Notes under the pieces: generated by a model | What the model saw: the letters and a program-made list of their open reading frames with translations, nothing else | Told to the model about the DNA's origin: nothing | Databases searched by the model: none | Position numbers and translations under genes: made by a program | NCBI GenBank assembly: GCA_009829735.1 | Contig: CM020620.1 | Coordinates: 8,634,545-8,698,544 of the forward strand | Direction: 5' to 3' | DNA from: Pyropia yezoensis | Lineage: Eukaryota > Rhodophyta > Bangiophyceae > Bangiales > Bangiaceae | DNA: 64,000 bases | Part shown: positions 1 to 11,957 of the stretch, in pieces | Numbering within the stretch: position 1 is the first letter of the stretch | Layout: each line of letters begins with the position of its first letter

Positions 1-65
1 CTGCAGGCAACGCGCGCTTCTCTTCGGCCCGTTGACCGGTCCACCGTCTTACGTCGGTCGTGGTC

Positions 66-2250
66 ATGAGGTCCCTGTTGACGATGCAGCGGCCGAAGTC
101 GCTCAGGTGCCACAGCCCCTCCGCCCCGCGCGTAGCTATCTTCTCGGCGGTGACCGCCGTGATCCTTGCGGCCGCTGCAGCCGTCACCCCGTGCGCCGCC
201 CAGGCGTCCAACAGCACGTGGCGCACCCTCCCCTCGGAGGAAATCCCCGACGGCGGTCGCGAAGAGACCGCCCTTGCCGCCTGCGGCGATGGGCTGCTGT
301 GCATGGTTGGTGGGCGGTCTGTCAAGCCGGTAGCCATCTACAACACGAGCACCAACACTTGGTCGGCGGGCGCCCCGCCGCCACTCGAGATTCACCACTT
401 CCAAGCCACCACGGGACCGGATGGGTGCGTGTGGGTGGGCGGCGCCTTTACGGGCGGCTATCCTAACGAGGACAACGTGGGTGCCCTGTACACCTACTGC
501 GCCACCACCGACGTGTGGGCACCCGTGCCGGGAGGTAAGGAGCCCCGCCCCCGCGGCGGCGCCGGGGCGGCGTGGCACGACGGCAAGCTGTACATTGTGA
601 CGGGAAACGTGGGCGGCCACGGTCCCCAGTCGTCGGTGCAGAACGCGGTGGACGTGTTTGATCCAGCCGGGGGAGGCAGCTGGTCTACGCTGCCGCCGGT
701 ACCGCACCCGCGGGACCATGTGGGTGTGGCGATCGTGGACGGGCGGTGGCTGGTGGTGGCGGGGGGGCGGGACTCGGGGACGTCCAACTTTTTCAATAAC
801 AATGTGGCAGAGGTAGACGTACGTTGTTGGAGAGGGGGTCTACGCGCTCGTTGGGCAGGGGCGAGAGGGCGGAGGGGGAGGCGCCCGCCGACCGTGGCCG
901 CGACGGTGACGGTGGGACTCGCGGAAACGACCGACACGCCTCCTCGCGTCTTTGATTGAGAGGGACACTCACTAACCTGTGCGTCGCCACTCGCTCTCTC
1001 TCTGCTCGCTCTGCTCCCCCCTGCTGGCTCCCACCGCCTCACAGATCTTGGACCTGACGACCGGCACGTGGCTCCCAGATGGTACGGCCCCGCCCATCCC
1101 CTCCCCCCGCGCAGGCTCTGGCACGGCCGCCCTCGCCGGCGGGGTGCTCGTTGTGGGCGGCGAGGGCAATGGCCAGGCGTACGCCACCGCCTCTCATCTC
1201 ACCCGCTCTGCCGACGGCACCTGGTCGTGGGCCACCCTGGCACCGCTCTTGAATGCGCGTCACGGCGTCGGGGCGGTCTCGTGTGGGGGCGCCGTCTTTG
1301 TGGCGGGGGGGACGGGCAAGCAGGGCGGTGGGCAGCCCGTCTTCTCCGTTGAGGCGCTGGTGTTGGGCGGGGGGGAGCTACCCATCTGCTCCCTCTCGGC
1401 CGTGACGCCCGGCGGCAGCGGCGGCAATGGCACTGGTGGTGGCGGCACCGGCGGTGGGGGCAGCAGCGGTGGGGGGACCGACGAACCCGCCTGCTTCCCC
1501 GGCGACGCCGTCGTGGACACCCCCGCGGGCGCTGCGCGCCTGGCAGACCTCCGCGTCGGGGACACCTTGCGGGTCGTTTTGCGCAGCGGCGCCGTCGGCT
1601 GGTCCCCGCTGATGGGTTGGTCCCATGCCGACCCGACGGCGGCGGGCGCAACGTACGTGCGCCTTACCATCGGAGCGGGTCCGCCGTCGTCTGGGGCCGT
1701 TGCCTCGGCCGGCGCTCGCCTGACGCTCACGCCGGGGCACCTGTTGCCGGTTGGGACTCGACGGGCACTGATGCCCGCAGCGTCGGTGCGCGTCGGTGAC
1801 ACGGTGTACGTGGTGGGGCCGTCGTGGGCAGGCGGTAGTAACCAGAGTGCCCCCGCGTCGGCACCGTGTGGCACATCGTTGGGTGGTGGCGCCGACGGGC
1901 TGGTGACGGCCTCAGGGGATGCCGTGTGCGCAGCGGCTGCAGCGGCGCCCGCCACGGTCACGGCGGTCAGCCACACAATGGCGCCCACTGGGCTGTACGC
2001 TCCCCATGTGGCCACGTCGGGGGCGCTGCTGGTTGTCGACGGCGTGGCCGTGGCCGACACGACGACGGCCGTGCACCCGGCTGTGGCAGCTGTGGGACTG
2101 GCCCTCTGGCGAGCGATGTGGGCCGTGGCGGGTGGGGGGCGTCGGGACGTGACGGGAGGGGTGCTCGCAGGGGCAGGCGGTGTGAGGCTTGGGGGGGCTG
2201 GGGTGCGACGGACAGTGACGTGGGTATTGGGGGGGGGAGGCAAGGTGTAG
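66..2250 (+). CDS. Secreted Kelch-repeat protein with C-terminal Hint (Hog-type) domain, 2 exons
   Basis: Two exons: 66–818 and 1045–2250, with intron 819–1044 (GTACGT donor, CACAG acceptor, phase 0). The predicted protein has 652 residues. The first ATG after an in-frame stop at 33–35 is at 66; it is followed by a hydrophobic Ala/Val-rich stretch ending near AAQAS, a likely signal peptide. Residues ~45–370 hold about five to six Kelch repeats with GG and W landmarks (VGGRS, TGNVGG, VVAGGRDSG, VVGGEGNG, VAGGTG), enough for a beta-propeller; the splice joins one blade cleanly (VAEVD|ILDLTTGTW). A Gly/Ser linker follows, then a Hint domain from Cys401 (CFPGDAVV). It has the TxxH motif TPGH (His483) and a C-terminal LYAPHVATSGALLVVDG block like the Hog part of Hedgehog. 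Known of the family: Hint domains cleave the chain before the Cys. Inferred: an autoprocessed secreted propeller. No Hedge ligand domain is present. Confidence 0.88.
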
Positions 2251-2353
2251 TTTTGACCAAGGAGTGCAGCTGGATGCGTTTTGAGAGGGCAATCTGTGTA
2301 AAATCGAAAAAACTGCCGACACATGTCAACAAGCGGGAGACATACGGGCCAGA

Positions 2354-4850
2354 CTATGTCGCACTCCGGCGCTGCGTCGCACCACGAGCCCCATTGCCTG
2401 ACCGGTCGTTGGAAGAGACAGTCGCACCGGATCGCCCCCCTGTGCGACTAGACACGTTAGATACGGACACCCCCGACGGTGAGTCCATCAGGTCCGATGT
2501 CAGCCACGGGTGACGAAGCGCCTCCTCCGCCGTCAGGCGCTCCGCGGGGTCTTCACGGAGGAGGCCTTGCAGCAGGGACTTGGCATCCGACGAGATACGG
2601 TCCCATTCGGCACCGACAGGCGAGAAGCGGCCCTTGCACACCAGCTCCAATGTCTCCTGGATTGTCTCCCCAGCAAACGGGTACCGCCGCGTAAGGATGA
2701 TGTGCATGATGATCCCGCACGCCCACAGGTCCACGGGCGGTCCGTACATTTCCTCGCGTAAAACCTCCGGCGACACGTAGTGGGGGCTCCCAACCTGCGA
2801 CTGGAGGACAATACGGGACTGGGTGCGTACTCCGACGAAGTTGGCCAGCCTGCGAGGAGAAGGGAAACAAAGTGGAGAGCCCATGGTGAGCCAGCGGGAA
2901 ACGAGGGTGTGCGTCAGTAACCGTCAACAAGCCCCACACAACGCAAGCGCTCTTCGTGTCTGTCAAACAGTCTCAGGCGGCTGAAACATCCAACTCAGAG
3001 TCGTCTGCACAAAGCAATGTCGTCACAAGACGTACCCAAAGTCTGCACAACACGACGAAGGCAGCACCGCCAAGAACGGTCATCAGGAGCTCATCACGCA
3101 ATACAACGGCAACACCGGTACCCCAACCCAAGTCAGTCTTTGGCCAGGGTCAACGGAACCTGGGCAATGAAAATCACATCACTGCGGGCAGGCGGCAACC
3201 GCATGCAGAGCCCGCAGTCCAGATGCAGCAGCCCCCGCCACACTTCTGCATCCTGACCCAGCCCCACAAGACAAACGAAGCAAAACGCACCAGCCAGCTT
3301 GACCGACACGGGCAGCTCCCGTCGGTCACAGAGAATGTTCTTCAGCTTCAAGTCCCTATGCACCACCGACTTGGAGTGTAGGTACGCCACCCCCCGCAAA
3401 ATGTCTCTCAAAACAGGCCGTGCCTGGGCCTCCGTGAAGCGGCCCGTGTGTTTGAGCAGGTCCGCCAGCGTCCCGCCCGGCATGTACTCGAGCACAATGT
3501 ACAGGCGGGAACGCGTGTCAAAAATGTCGTACGTGCGAACAATGTTGGGATGGTTCACAGCCTTCATGACGTTCAGCTCCCGCCAGATAAATTCCAGGCC
3601 TTGCGCGTCATCTGACTGCTTCTCAATAACCTTAACCGCATACTGCTGGAGGGTGGTGCGGTCCAGGCCCATGACAACCCGCGCAAAGGCGCCTTCCCCA
3701 AGCAGGGATCCCAGCTCTGCATGAGGTCCAGACACGACAAAAAAAAGCGAAATCGCATGAAGGCGATCCACAACATGCGCTTCCCGAGCATGTCAGTCAC
3801 TGTGGTGCTGCCAGGAGAAGGGCAAGCGGCTGTAGGCCAATAAGGCCGACAAACACACAAAGCGCGGTCATCGTCCACGCAACGTATAAACAAACAATAC
3901 ACAAATGGCTGGCACCACGGCGACGACAATAGAAAACACGGCCTCGCGCAGCCCTCCTGACCACCCACTATGACAGAAAGGCTGCGACAGAAAATCCCCG
4001 GCGCGCATCACACCACCTAACGTACCGTAATGCTCCTCAATCCTTCTGGAGGACGCTTTCTGCAAAGCGTCCAGCCATGCCTCGTAGTCATCCCGTCGTG
4101 TCAGGAAAACACGCACCGACCGGTCCGGGCACGTCACGGTGATCCGCATGCGCCGAGAAGAGCCCGACACATCCGCGCCGAGGACGCTCTGCTCCCAGCT
4201 AGCTTGGGACGTCTGCACCATGCCCAGCCGCCAGCCAACCAATGCCACAATCAACCAGCAGAAACACGGCATGAACACCTCAGCCACGACGTACAAGTCA
4301 GTACATCCAGTCCCTTGCTGCACCACAACACTGGCCACGGCCACACCCTACATCTGTGCTTAACGCGCAGACCGCTTCGCCCCGTCACACAGCCACATCC
4401 CAACCAGTACTGCGACCTGCGACAACCAAGACTGGAAAGACGGGCAGGCGCTCGGCCACCTGGCCAAAGCACATTGTCCGCCTAACAACCATCTCTGCAG
4501 CAACGCTGGCCCAGATCAAACCACCCGCACGAGAAGCCTCCCGGCGACAAAAAACGCCGTGCGCCAGTCCACTTCGCAACCCCCCTGCCGTCCCGCATGT
4601 CCGCTCCCCCACCCCCGGGTCCACTGCATACCCAAACCACCCAGTCTACTGCAGCCTCCGCCAACAAACCCAGCAGTGCGACACCCCCCTCACCCCCCAA
4701 ACTCAAAAAACGTACATCCTTCACGTGGGACGAGAGCACCTGGGCGGCCAGTTTGAAGTACCGCTTCTTCTTGGTGGGCATCACCCGGTTGCGTTTAAGC
4801 ATCCACCCCGACAGGTCCTCCGGCACCCCATGGCGAAAGTTCTCCGCCAT
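2354..4850 (-). CDS. PH-domain serine/threonine protein kinase (CAMK-like), 5 exons including a 7-nt microexon
   Basis: Read on the minus strand. Exons: 4850–4716, 4212–4026, 3716–3291, 3042–3036 and 2849–2354. Together they make 1,251 nt (416 codons plus stop). Introns use GTACGT, GTACGT, GTGCGT and GTACGT donors with CAG acceptors. Exons 1–2 encode an N-terminal PH domain (LSGWMLKRN, KKKRYFKL, then the C-terminal helix YEAWLDALQKA). Exon 2 ends in phase 1 and joins the kinase at HYELGSLLGEGAFARV. Visible kinase motifs: glycine loop GEGAFA, AVK lysine, HRDLKLKN catalytic loop, DFG from the microexon, GSPHYVSPE activation/P+1 segment, DLWACG, and RLTAEEALRHPWL at the end. All catalytic residues are present. 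The Ser-rich tail after the kinase is short. PH domains usually bind phosphoinositides or proteins, so membrane recruitment is a reasonable inference. The stop lies about 100 bp from the stop of the Kelch–Hint gene. An extra 5' exon cannot be excluded. Confidence 0.88.
3036..3042 (-). other. 7-nt microexon encoding the kinase DFG motif
   Basis: On the minus strand the seven bases ACTTTGG are preceded by TTGTGCAG and followed by GTACGT. The upstream exon ends in phase 1 (GCT G) and the downstream exon starts with one base before CTG GCC. The microexon supplies the remaining bases of Asp, then Phe and most of Gly, giving KLA-DFG-LANF. Without it the two long kinase exons are out of frame and have no DFG. 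Flanking introns are 3290–3043 and 3035–2850. Confidence 0.85.
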
Positions 4851-7800
4851 CCCGCCCCAGAACGGCGCAGCACCTCGCCGCGCCTACGCAGCAGCGGGTG
4901 CTGACGGCCAACCAACGCAGCAGGGGCCCCTCCCAACCTGCAACCCCGGCGTCGGCGCCCACAAAAAAACAAAAAAAAAGCGAAGCGAGGCGTGCACAAT
5001 GCACAACGCGAGCGAGGACGGGGGTCAACACTGCAACGGAAAATCCCGATGCAGCTCTCCTCTTCCCCCAGGTGTGCAGGGAGAGAAAGGGGGAGAGAGG
5101 GTGGGTGGTTGCGACAGGGAGGGAACAGGGATGAGCCTCAACGAAGAGAATCACGCAGCGGACGGAGCAAGGCAACCCCGCGGCTCGCAACACCCGGTCG
5201 ACCCTCGGAGTGGGCCGACACGCCCCGTCCAGCAACGGTACACCCCCCCGCGGGTTCCAACCGCGCGCGTCCGCACGGGACCTCGGCTCCGCGACCCCGA
5301 TGATTGGCACGGCCGCGCCAGTCCACGCCAGTCACGCGGGGCAACTGCGCGGGACGGCGGCACCCTCCGCTCCCCCCTAGGCGCGGCCACACCCGACGTT
5401 GCGCTCGCGGCACGCGTGCGCTGATGGCGTGGCAGGCCGTCCCGCCCTCGACGCCGCTGACGCACACCGGGAACGGGGAGGAGGGGGATGGGAGCAGTGG
5501 CGGTGGCCCCGTGAGGCGCCGGCGCTCCTCCTTCCGTAGCAAGCACGGTGAGTCGGGCGGCACAGCCACGGCCACCGGCAGCAACCCTCCCCAAACTTCC
5601 CCCCCCCTCCCCCCCACCCACCGGTTCCACCCACCGCTCCCACACAAGAACAACAAAAGAAAAAAGGAGAGACGGGGCACAGGCGAGAAAATGGCGGCGC
5701 AAGCCACTGCTCCGCTCCAACTGCCGGGAACGGGTTCCCACGGAGAGCGGCGGGACCCACGGGGCAAGCGTTGGCGGTGCCGTGGGGGGGGGGGGGGGGC
5801 GCGCAAGGCACGGCAGCCCCGCCTCACTACCTCAAGCGCCGGTTGTGCACCCAGTCAGCGAGAACTCGAGAACGGCGAGCGTCGCCACGACTCTGCCGCC
5901 CCCGCCCGACGGAGGCCACGACGGTTGTGTGCCTCACCTGCCCAGACCGCGCTTCCTCGCCCCCGCGCTCCCCCACTCCCCTCTTCCCCCACAACCAGCA
6001 GAGCAGCACAAGCCCACCTGTGAGCCCGACCGACACCACAAATGCGCCGCCCCCGCCAACTGCGCGTTCGGTGGTGGTGTCCCCCCCGCCCGCGCGCGTG
6101 CGGGCCACTGCGTCAAGGGGGGTCGAAGGCGCGCGGTCTCAGGTGGCAGTCGGCGAGAGCGGTCGGGGGGGTGCGCGCAACGCACCAGCGCCAGCAACGC
6201 CGGGCGGCCCCGCGCTAATCTCTGTGTGCGCGCGGGCCGCCACAGAGAGCCAGAGGGGCAGGCGCGGCGCGCAGCGTGGAGACGGGGGGGGGGGGGGTGG
6301 GGGGGGCAGAGGTGGCGCGGAAGAGGGGGGTGTGGACGGCTCCGCTGCACGCGCGCCACGGCTTCGGCGGCAAGGGGCGGGGCCACGGGGGCGAGCTTTT
6401 GGCGTGTGGCCGTTCGCGCGCAACCGAGAGTGCTGCGCAGCAGCGACGGCGGGGCAGCAGCAGCGCCACGGACACTGCCAAACGGCGGCGGGCCCAAAGC
6501 TTCCGCAGCTCCTCGCCCTGTATTTCTGACGGACGAGAGGGGGGGGGGCCTCCTCAGTGGAGAGCCTGACGGCGACGACTCAAGGGCACCCTCCGTCTGT
6601 GTGGCGGGCTTCGGGTCAGCCACAAACTGTGGTGCAGGGGTGCTATTGCCACGAGCCAATGAGAGTCAGGGCTGCCCATGAATGGTGCCTCGAAGCCGGC
6701 CAGAGTGGTTGCTGGTCGTCCAGGGGACGCTTGGGTTTACACTACAGGCGGCCAATCCATATGCGCAAGGCATGCACAGGGCGACTGTGTGACCCGCCAC
6801 GCAGTCCAAACGACGCCTCGCCTCGAGTGGGGCGGGAACATACCTCAAGAGGGGTCAGATGACAAGGCGCCCACGGCCTGGAGTGACGACGGCCTGTGTG
6901 GGCCGCAGGGATCACTCGGCCTAATAGTTAACCAATCCGTGCGGTGACCGCCACGTCTGTCAGCGAGATCGAACGTGCCACCAACAAAGACTGAATTCGA
7001 GAGCGCCACATGGTGACGCACGTTGCACTACGGGGTGGGGGGTGGTGCGCTATAGGGGGGGGAGCTCGGTGTTTTTCTTGGTTGGGTCCTTCGCCACGGT
7101 CACGGCGCTGCGAGCAAAGCCGCCTTCCTCCCCGGCCACTTGGTGTTCCCCCTCTTGTCCGCACCTCATCCTAGTCTGATGCACCAGCACGACGGCGCGC
7201 CCCACCATGTGAGAATACATACACAACGTGCGCCCAAGCATGCAGCCAGATCGGCGTTACTTGTGCTTGCCTCCCTCTGCATGGCATATGCATAGAGACA
7301 GACCTCACACCCCGCACCTGCCTGGCTTGGCCTTTTCCAAATCAGCGGGCTACTCGGGCGGCGAGCGCGCCCTCGCACAGTCGTCTGGCCCTGGCGCCAG
7401 CGCGCGGACGCGTCTGCTAGCGATGGCCCGTACTCCGACAACCCCCCCCTCATGAGCGACACTGGTGGCAGGGACACATGGCCGCCCACCGTTGGCCGTC
7501 TACACCTTGACGATGTCCAATGCGGCCGCGGCCGGGCACTGGAGTGTTATCCCAGCCGAAGACGGCCCTTCTTCCCAAATCGGGCTACAAGGACCGCAGC
7601 GACACACTGCGCACCAAACAGTGGCGGGGCGGACAAGTTTGCCCAGGGATGGTGGGCGCGGGGTAGGGCGGGCCCAGGCGGCAGGTGGCCGCCATCATTG
7701 CGGCACCCAGGGCAGCGGTGCCGGCGCCAACCGACCGGCCCAGCTCTTCGGCAACGGCAAGCGCCCGGGTCAGATCATTGCCACCCTCACCATCATAGCC

Positions 7801-8570
7801 AGACAAGCTGGATGCCGAGTGCCCAACCCGCCACCCGGCGCGACCACCTGGCGCCACCACCTGGCGCCACCACCCAGCGCGACCACCCTGCGACCACCCG
7901 GCACAAGGAAGAGCGTCTGCTCTGAAGTACTCGGGTCCAGATACAACGGCCGAAAGGGGCACAGGGGGTGGCTCGACCAGCACAGTTATAGCCAGGCGCC
8001 AAATACAGACATCGTCAGGCACTCCGCCACACCGGGGACAGGAGCCTCTGAGACAGCCAGGGTGACGCGGCCGGCACCGGGAGGGCCGAGAACGGCGAGA
8101 AAAGGAGCCACCGCCGCTGCCATCGCCGACCGCTACCATCAAACCCCCTCACAGCAACAGCACGCTCTAGCCGACCGCCGCCATCAACCCCCCCCCCCCA
8201 GCAACAGTACGCTCTAGGCGAGCGGCGGCAACCAAACCCCGGCTGTGAAACCTTTCCATACTCTCCTCTCGCCCCGCCCTCACAGCTGCCAATCCCAGCT
8301 GCCTTTCCCACCGCACACCTGTGCGACCTGTTCAACCCGCCAGCAACACGGCAGGAGGGCCATGGACGCTGCGGGAGGTGCCCAAGCCCGAACCGTTCCA
8401 GAAGTGAGCGGCCGGTCCAAGCTTTAGTGTGTCGCTGAAAGTCCCGCTGAAGGTGGAACATGGTAACAGGGGAGCAGGCAGCGAAACTCAAAAAGGGACG
8501 GAAAGGCGTGACACGAGTGCGCCGTAGGGACGCGGGAAACCGCGTGTCGGCGCCGCCGACCGCAGCGCGA
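4851..8570. other. GC-rich stretch with no gene recognised
   Basis: Open frames occur on both strands because GC is high and stops are rare. They are Pro/Arg/Gly/Ala-rich, overlap one another, and show no domain I recognise. Runs of G or C (about 12 G near 5787; 12–14 G near 6286–6300; long C runs) interrupt the region. Any 5' exon or promoter of the minus-strand kinase would lie at its left end. Confidence 0.5.
7831..7901. repeat. Imperfect ~15-bp tandem repeat
   Basis: Four to five imperfect copies of a GCG(C/A)CCACCACC(T/C)G-like unit follow one another. No function is evident. Confidence 0.6.
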
Positions 8571-8645
8571 CGTGACGACAAGTGACGACAAGTGGCGAGA
8601 AGTGGCGAGAAGTGGCGAGAAGTGGCGAGAAGTGGCGAGAAGTGG
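8571..8645. repeat. 10-bp tandem repeat (AGTGGCGAGA)
   Basis: Seven and a half copies of a 10-bp unit. The first two read (A/C)GTGACGACA, the next five are identical AGTGGCGAGA, and the last is partial. The period is not a multiple of three, so all three frames read through it with rotating peptides; it is unlikely to be coding. Confidence 0.9.
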
Positions 8646-9313
8646 TCTCGACGGCTGCAGCTGCCCGAGCACATTGGTTCGACAACAAATGGGTTGTATT
8701 CTATGCACTGTATGTACCGTGCGTTTTTTTTCTATTCACCCAACCTCCCACCGATGACGCACAAATTTTCGCGCGGTCAAGTGTGCTAGAAAATACAACC
8801 AGAACAGTCGAAGCATTTATGTTGGAATTTTCTTCTTGTCCTCGCCCGGTGAGATGAATTTGCATCTGGGCGGTATCTCGTCTATTCTGGCCACACGACC
8901 TCCCCCTCCACCACGTGTGGCCACTCGCCGACCCGTTGGCGGGGCCGCCTCCACACCGCGGGCGTCTTTGCGCCACCCCAGCCCTAGCGTGGCAGGTGGT
9001 GGTGGCTGCCAGCCCAATCCGCCGCCGCCGCCTCGACGCCCAAGCCGACGCGTGCCGCCAGTTCCGGCCGGCCGCCGCCCACACTCTCCTCGTCGCCTTC
9101 GCCCCCGCTGGTCGCGTCAGCCAGCCGAAATCGGCGCCCCCTTTCCTGCCCGCGTGCTCCTCTGTCGGCAGTGGGGGCGGCGCGTGTCCCACCCCCCCCC
9201 CGTCCTTGACGTCCCCCACCCCGCCCTCCCTGTGCCACCCCCCCTCACCCCCCTCCACCACGTCCTCCCTCGTATTCCCCCCTTCCCCCCCCCCCCCCAA
9301 CCTTCCCGTTTCT

Positions 9314-10036
9314 ATGGTCACGGCCATGGTTTACGACGGTGGCCGTCAACGGGCGGCACCACTCGTCAGACGCCTCTGCCCCGCCGCCGCGTTTGTCGCG
9401 GCCCCCCCACCGCTGGCCGCTGCCGCCGCGGCATCGTGGCGGTGGGGCGGCCGCGCGCCGCCGTCATGGCGGTGGGGCGGCCGCGGACCACCGGCGTGGC
9501 CGCGGCGACGCGCGGCGGCCGCCACACCCACCGGTGCTCCCACCCTCGTCGCCCCCACCTCTGCGGCGGTGGCCATCCCACCGCCCCGTGCGGCGGCGGC
9601 CGCCGCCGCGTCGGCCGTGGTGGCGGCCGGCCGGGGTAGCGTGGCGGGGCTGCCCCCCCCGCCGCTCCTTCCGCCGCCCCCGCCCGCCGCGAGCTTGGCA
9701 GCAGCGTCAGCGGCCACCTCCGCCTCTGCCGCGCGCGGTGCGGTGGGCGCGGCGCTGCGGGTGGGCTGGCTCCCCGCCGGCGCGCTGTCGGTGGTGGCTG
9801 GCGCGGCATCGGTGCTGCTTGCGCTCGCCGCCCTCTGGTCGGTCCGTCGCGTCGTTGCGGCGGGCGTCCTCGGTGGCGGTGGTGGTGGGTGGGGGCGTGC
9901 CTCGGACGGCGACGAGGGGGACGCGGCGGTGGCCGCCTCCGACGCTGACGCAGCCGACGGCGCCCGCCCGTGGTGGAACACGTGGCGGCGCGAGATCGCC
10001 GCCGGCGCCGGGCCGGGGGCGGCGGCGAGTGTAGTG

Positions 10037-10067
<31 letters not shown>

Positions 10068-11374
10068 AGCCTTCGAGCCGCCGCCGGGGCGGCCGTGCGT
10101 CATCCGGCGGCGGCGGCAGCGGCGGCGGCAGCGGCGGCAGCGGCGGACGGCCAACCGGCCGCAGCGCATGGGCGTGGATCCGCTCCCGGGGGGAACCCGC
10201 GCCCGTGGCCACGCGCGCCCCCGCCGCGACCGCCGCCCCTTTTTGGACGGCCGCTGGCGCGGCGGCCGAAGCCGCGGAGGCATCCGCAGCAGCAGCAGCA
10301 GCGGCGGCGACCTCTGAGGCCGGCGGACCACCATCATCGGCGGCCGCCGCCACCGCCGCTGTCGGCGGGGAGCCCCCAGCGGGCGCGGGCGGTGTGACGA
10401 ACGGCGACTGGTCGGCGCGCCTGGACGCGCTCGCGGACGGCGCGTCGGCGGAGCTGGCGGCCAAGCTGCACCCCCGGCGGGACCAGACGCTGTGGTGGGC
10501 GTCGGCGGCGGAGGGCGCGGACCTTGCCGCTGCAGCGGTGCGCAAGGCAGACGTGGCGGCCGCCGAAGCGGCCGCCCGCTCCCCAGCCTATGCCCCTAAT
10601 GGGGAGTCGCTCAGCGGGTCGACCGCCGACGCTGCCGCGGGCGGCCGCCGCCGCGGCGGGGACCTCCGCGCCGCGTTTCGAGCCGCACGCGCGCGCGCGG
10701 CGGGCGGCGGCGTACGGGCCGACTCTCCGTCGATTGGGGGCCCCCCCGGCTGGGCCTCCGCCGCGGGGGTGGGGGAGGGCGCGTCGGCCGCTGCGGCCGC
10801 CGTAGCGGCGCTGTCGCCGCCGCGCGGCGGTAGCAACACCGTCACCGCCGCCGCCCGTGGTGGCCGCAGCAGCCCGTTTGACCAGTCCCCCCCCGAGCCA
10901 GACGAGCCCGCCTCGCTGTTCGACTCGGACTTTGAGGAGGGCTGGGGCCTCTTCCCCCGCACCGCTCCCGCGGCGCGCCGCTCGGGCTATACGCCCGTTT
11001 CGCTGGACAACGCCGCCGACGGCGCCCGCGGCGTCCGTGGCGGTCGTGGCGCGCTCGACGACGGCTCCCCGCCGTGGCGGTTCTTCCCCATGCAAGAGGG
11101 GGAGTCCGAGGCGGCGCGGCAGGCGCGCCTGCGCGCCGTCCTTCTCTCCCCCGGCGGGGTGCCGGCCCGGCTGGTCGCCACCGCCCTGGCGGTGGTGGTT
11201 GCGCGGGAGCTGCTCGAGCCCGCCCATCCAGGGGCGGGCGCGCAGCTGGTCTCCGCCGCTCGCCTGATGGTAGGGGGGGGGGTCGGGGTGCTTGGCCACT
11301 TGGCCCTCTCGGCCGCCGCGCTGCCGGTGCAGGCCGCGACGGCGGCCGCCCGGTTCACCGTGGATCTGCTGTGA
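9314..11374 (+). CDS. Hypothetical Ala/Gly-rich membrane-associated protein
   Basis: An uninterrupted frame of 686 codons from ATG 9314; an ATG at 9326 sits in a better GCCATGG context and may be the true start. The frame is open further upstream, but only with non-ATG codons. The N-terminus is Arg/Ala-rich and could be an organelle targeting sequence. One clear hydrophobic segment lies at about residues 150–180 (LPAGALSVVAGAASVLLALAA). Low-complexity Ala and Gly/Ser tracts follow. The C-terminal third looks more like structured protein: a charged block around RRDQTLWWASAAEG, an acidic segment SLFDSDFEEGWGLFP, then PPWRFFPMQ and two hydrophobic stretches (VATALAVVVARELLE and the last ~40 residues). 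I do not recognise the family. It converges on the uS13 gene. Frame-length evidence is weak in DNA this GC-rich, but the patterned C-terminus argues for a real gene. Confidence 0.6.
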
Positions 11375-11752
11375 GAGCGGAAAGGTGGTGGAAGGGGGGG
11401 GGCGGAGGCACGGGTGGGGACATGGGCTGTGGGAGGCGCGCACCGCCACCCGCCCCCGCCCCTGGCGTTTCCAGCGTGTTGGGTCGGCCGTCCTCGCGCG
11501 GGGAGCGGCCGGCACACCGCAATAGCCTTTATTTTTTTTTTCCTTTTTTTTTTCTTCTGTATGTTGATCCTTCCCTCCTCTCCCACCACCGCGGCGCATC
11601 GCCGGCGGCCGCGGCGGGGCAACGTCGGGAGTCGCAGCCGGGATGAGAGCGCAAAGATGACCGACCTGCGCGGGCGGAGTGTACGCCGCCGCGCCGCCAC
11701 TCGTCGCTACCGCACGAGCACACCCAGCATGCGCGACGCGACACCGAGTCCC

Positions 11753-11859
11753 CAGCTCGCGTCACTCCACGCCTTCTTTCCCTCCCCCCGAGCAAGTCCC
11801 ACTCACACAGCTCGCGTCACTCCACGCCTTCTTTCCCTCCCCCCGAGCAAGTCCCACTC
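11753..11859. repeat. 55-bp direct duplication
   Basis: Two almost identical 55-bp units in tandem (11753–11807 and 11808–11859) in the non-coding stretch between the stop at 11374 and the uS13 gene. They contain a pyrimidine-rich CTTCTTTCCCTCCCCCC core. Confidence 0.85.
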
Positions 11860-11957
11860 CCATCCGAGCCCCCGGCCCCCCCAAGTCCGACCCGTGCCCC
11901 CCCCCCCCCCCCCCCGCTCCCCCATCCCCACCCCATCCCCCCCTCCACCCCTGCGAA

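Noticed and set aside
66..2250. Hedgehog ligand gene
   Set aside because: Only the Hog/Hint part is present; the N-terminal half is Kelch and no Hedge domain is seen.
7585..7800. Minus-strand segment ALAVAEELGRSVGAGTAAL that resembles an acyl-CoA dehydrogenase helix
   Set aside because: Only about 30 residues look protein-like, with no flanking domain, no catalytic motif and no splice partner found nearby.
8571..8645. Possible CRISPR-like array
   Set aside because: The 10-bp units are directly tandem with no spacers, and the genome is eukaryotic.
9346..10545. Long minus-strand Ala/Arg frames opposite the 9314–11374 gene
   Set aside because: Mirror frames of an Ala/Gly-rich coding sequence; they lack any non-repetitive segment.
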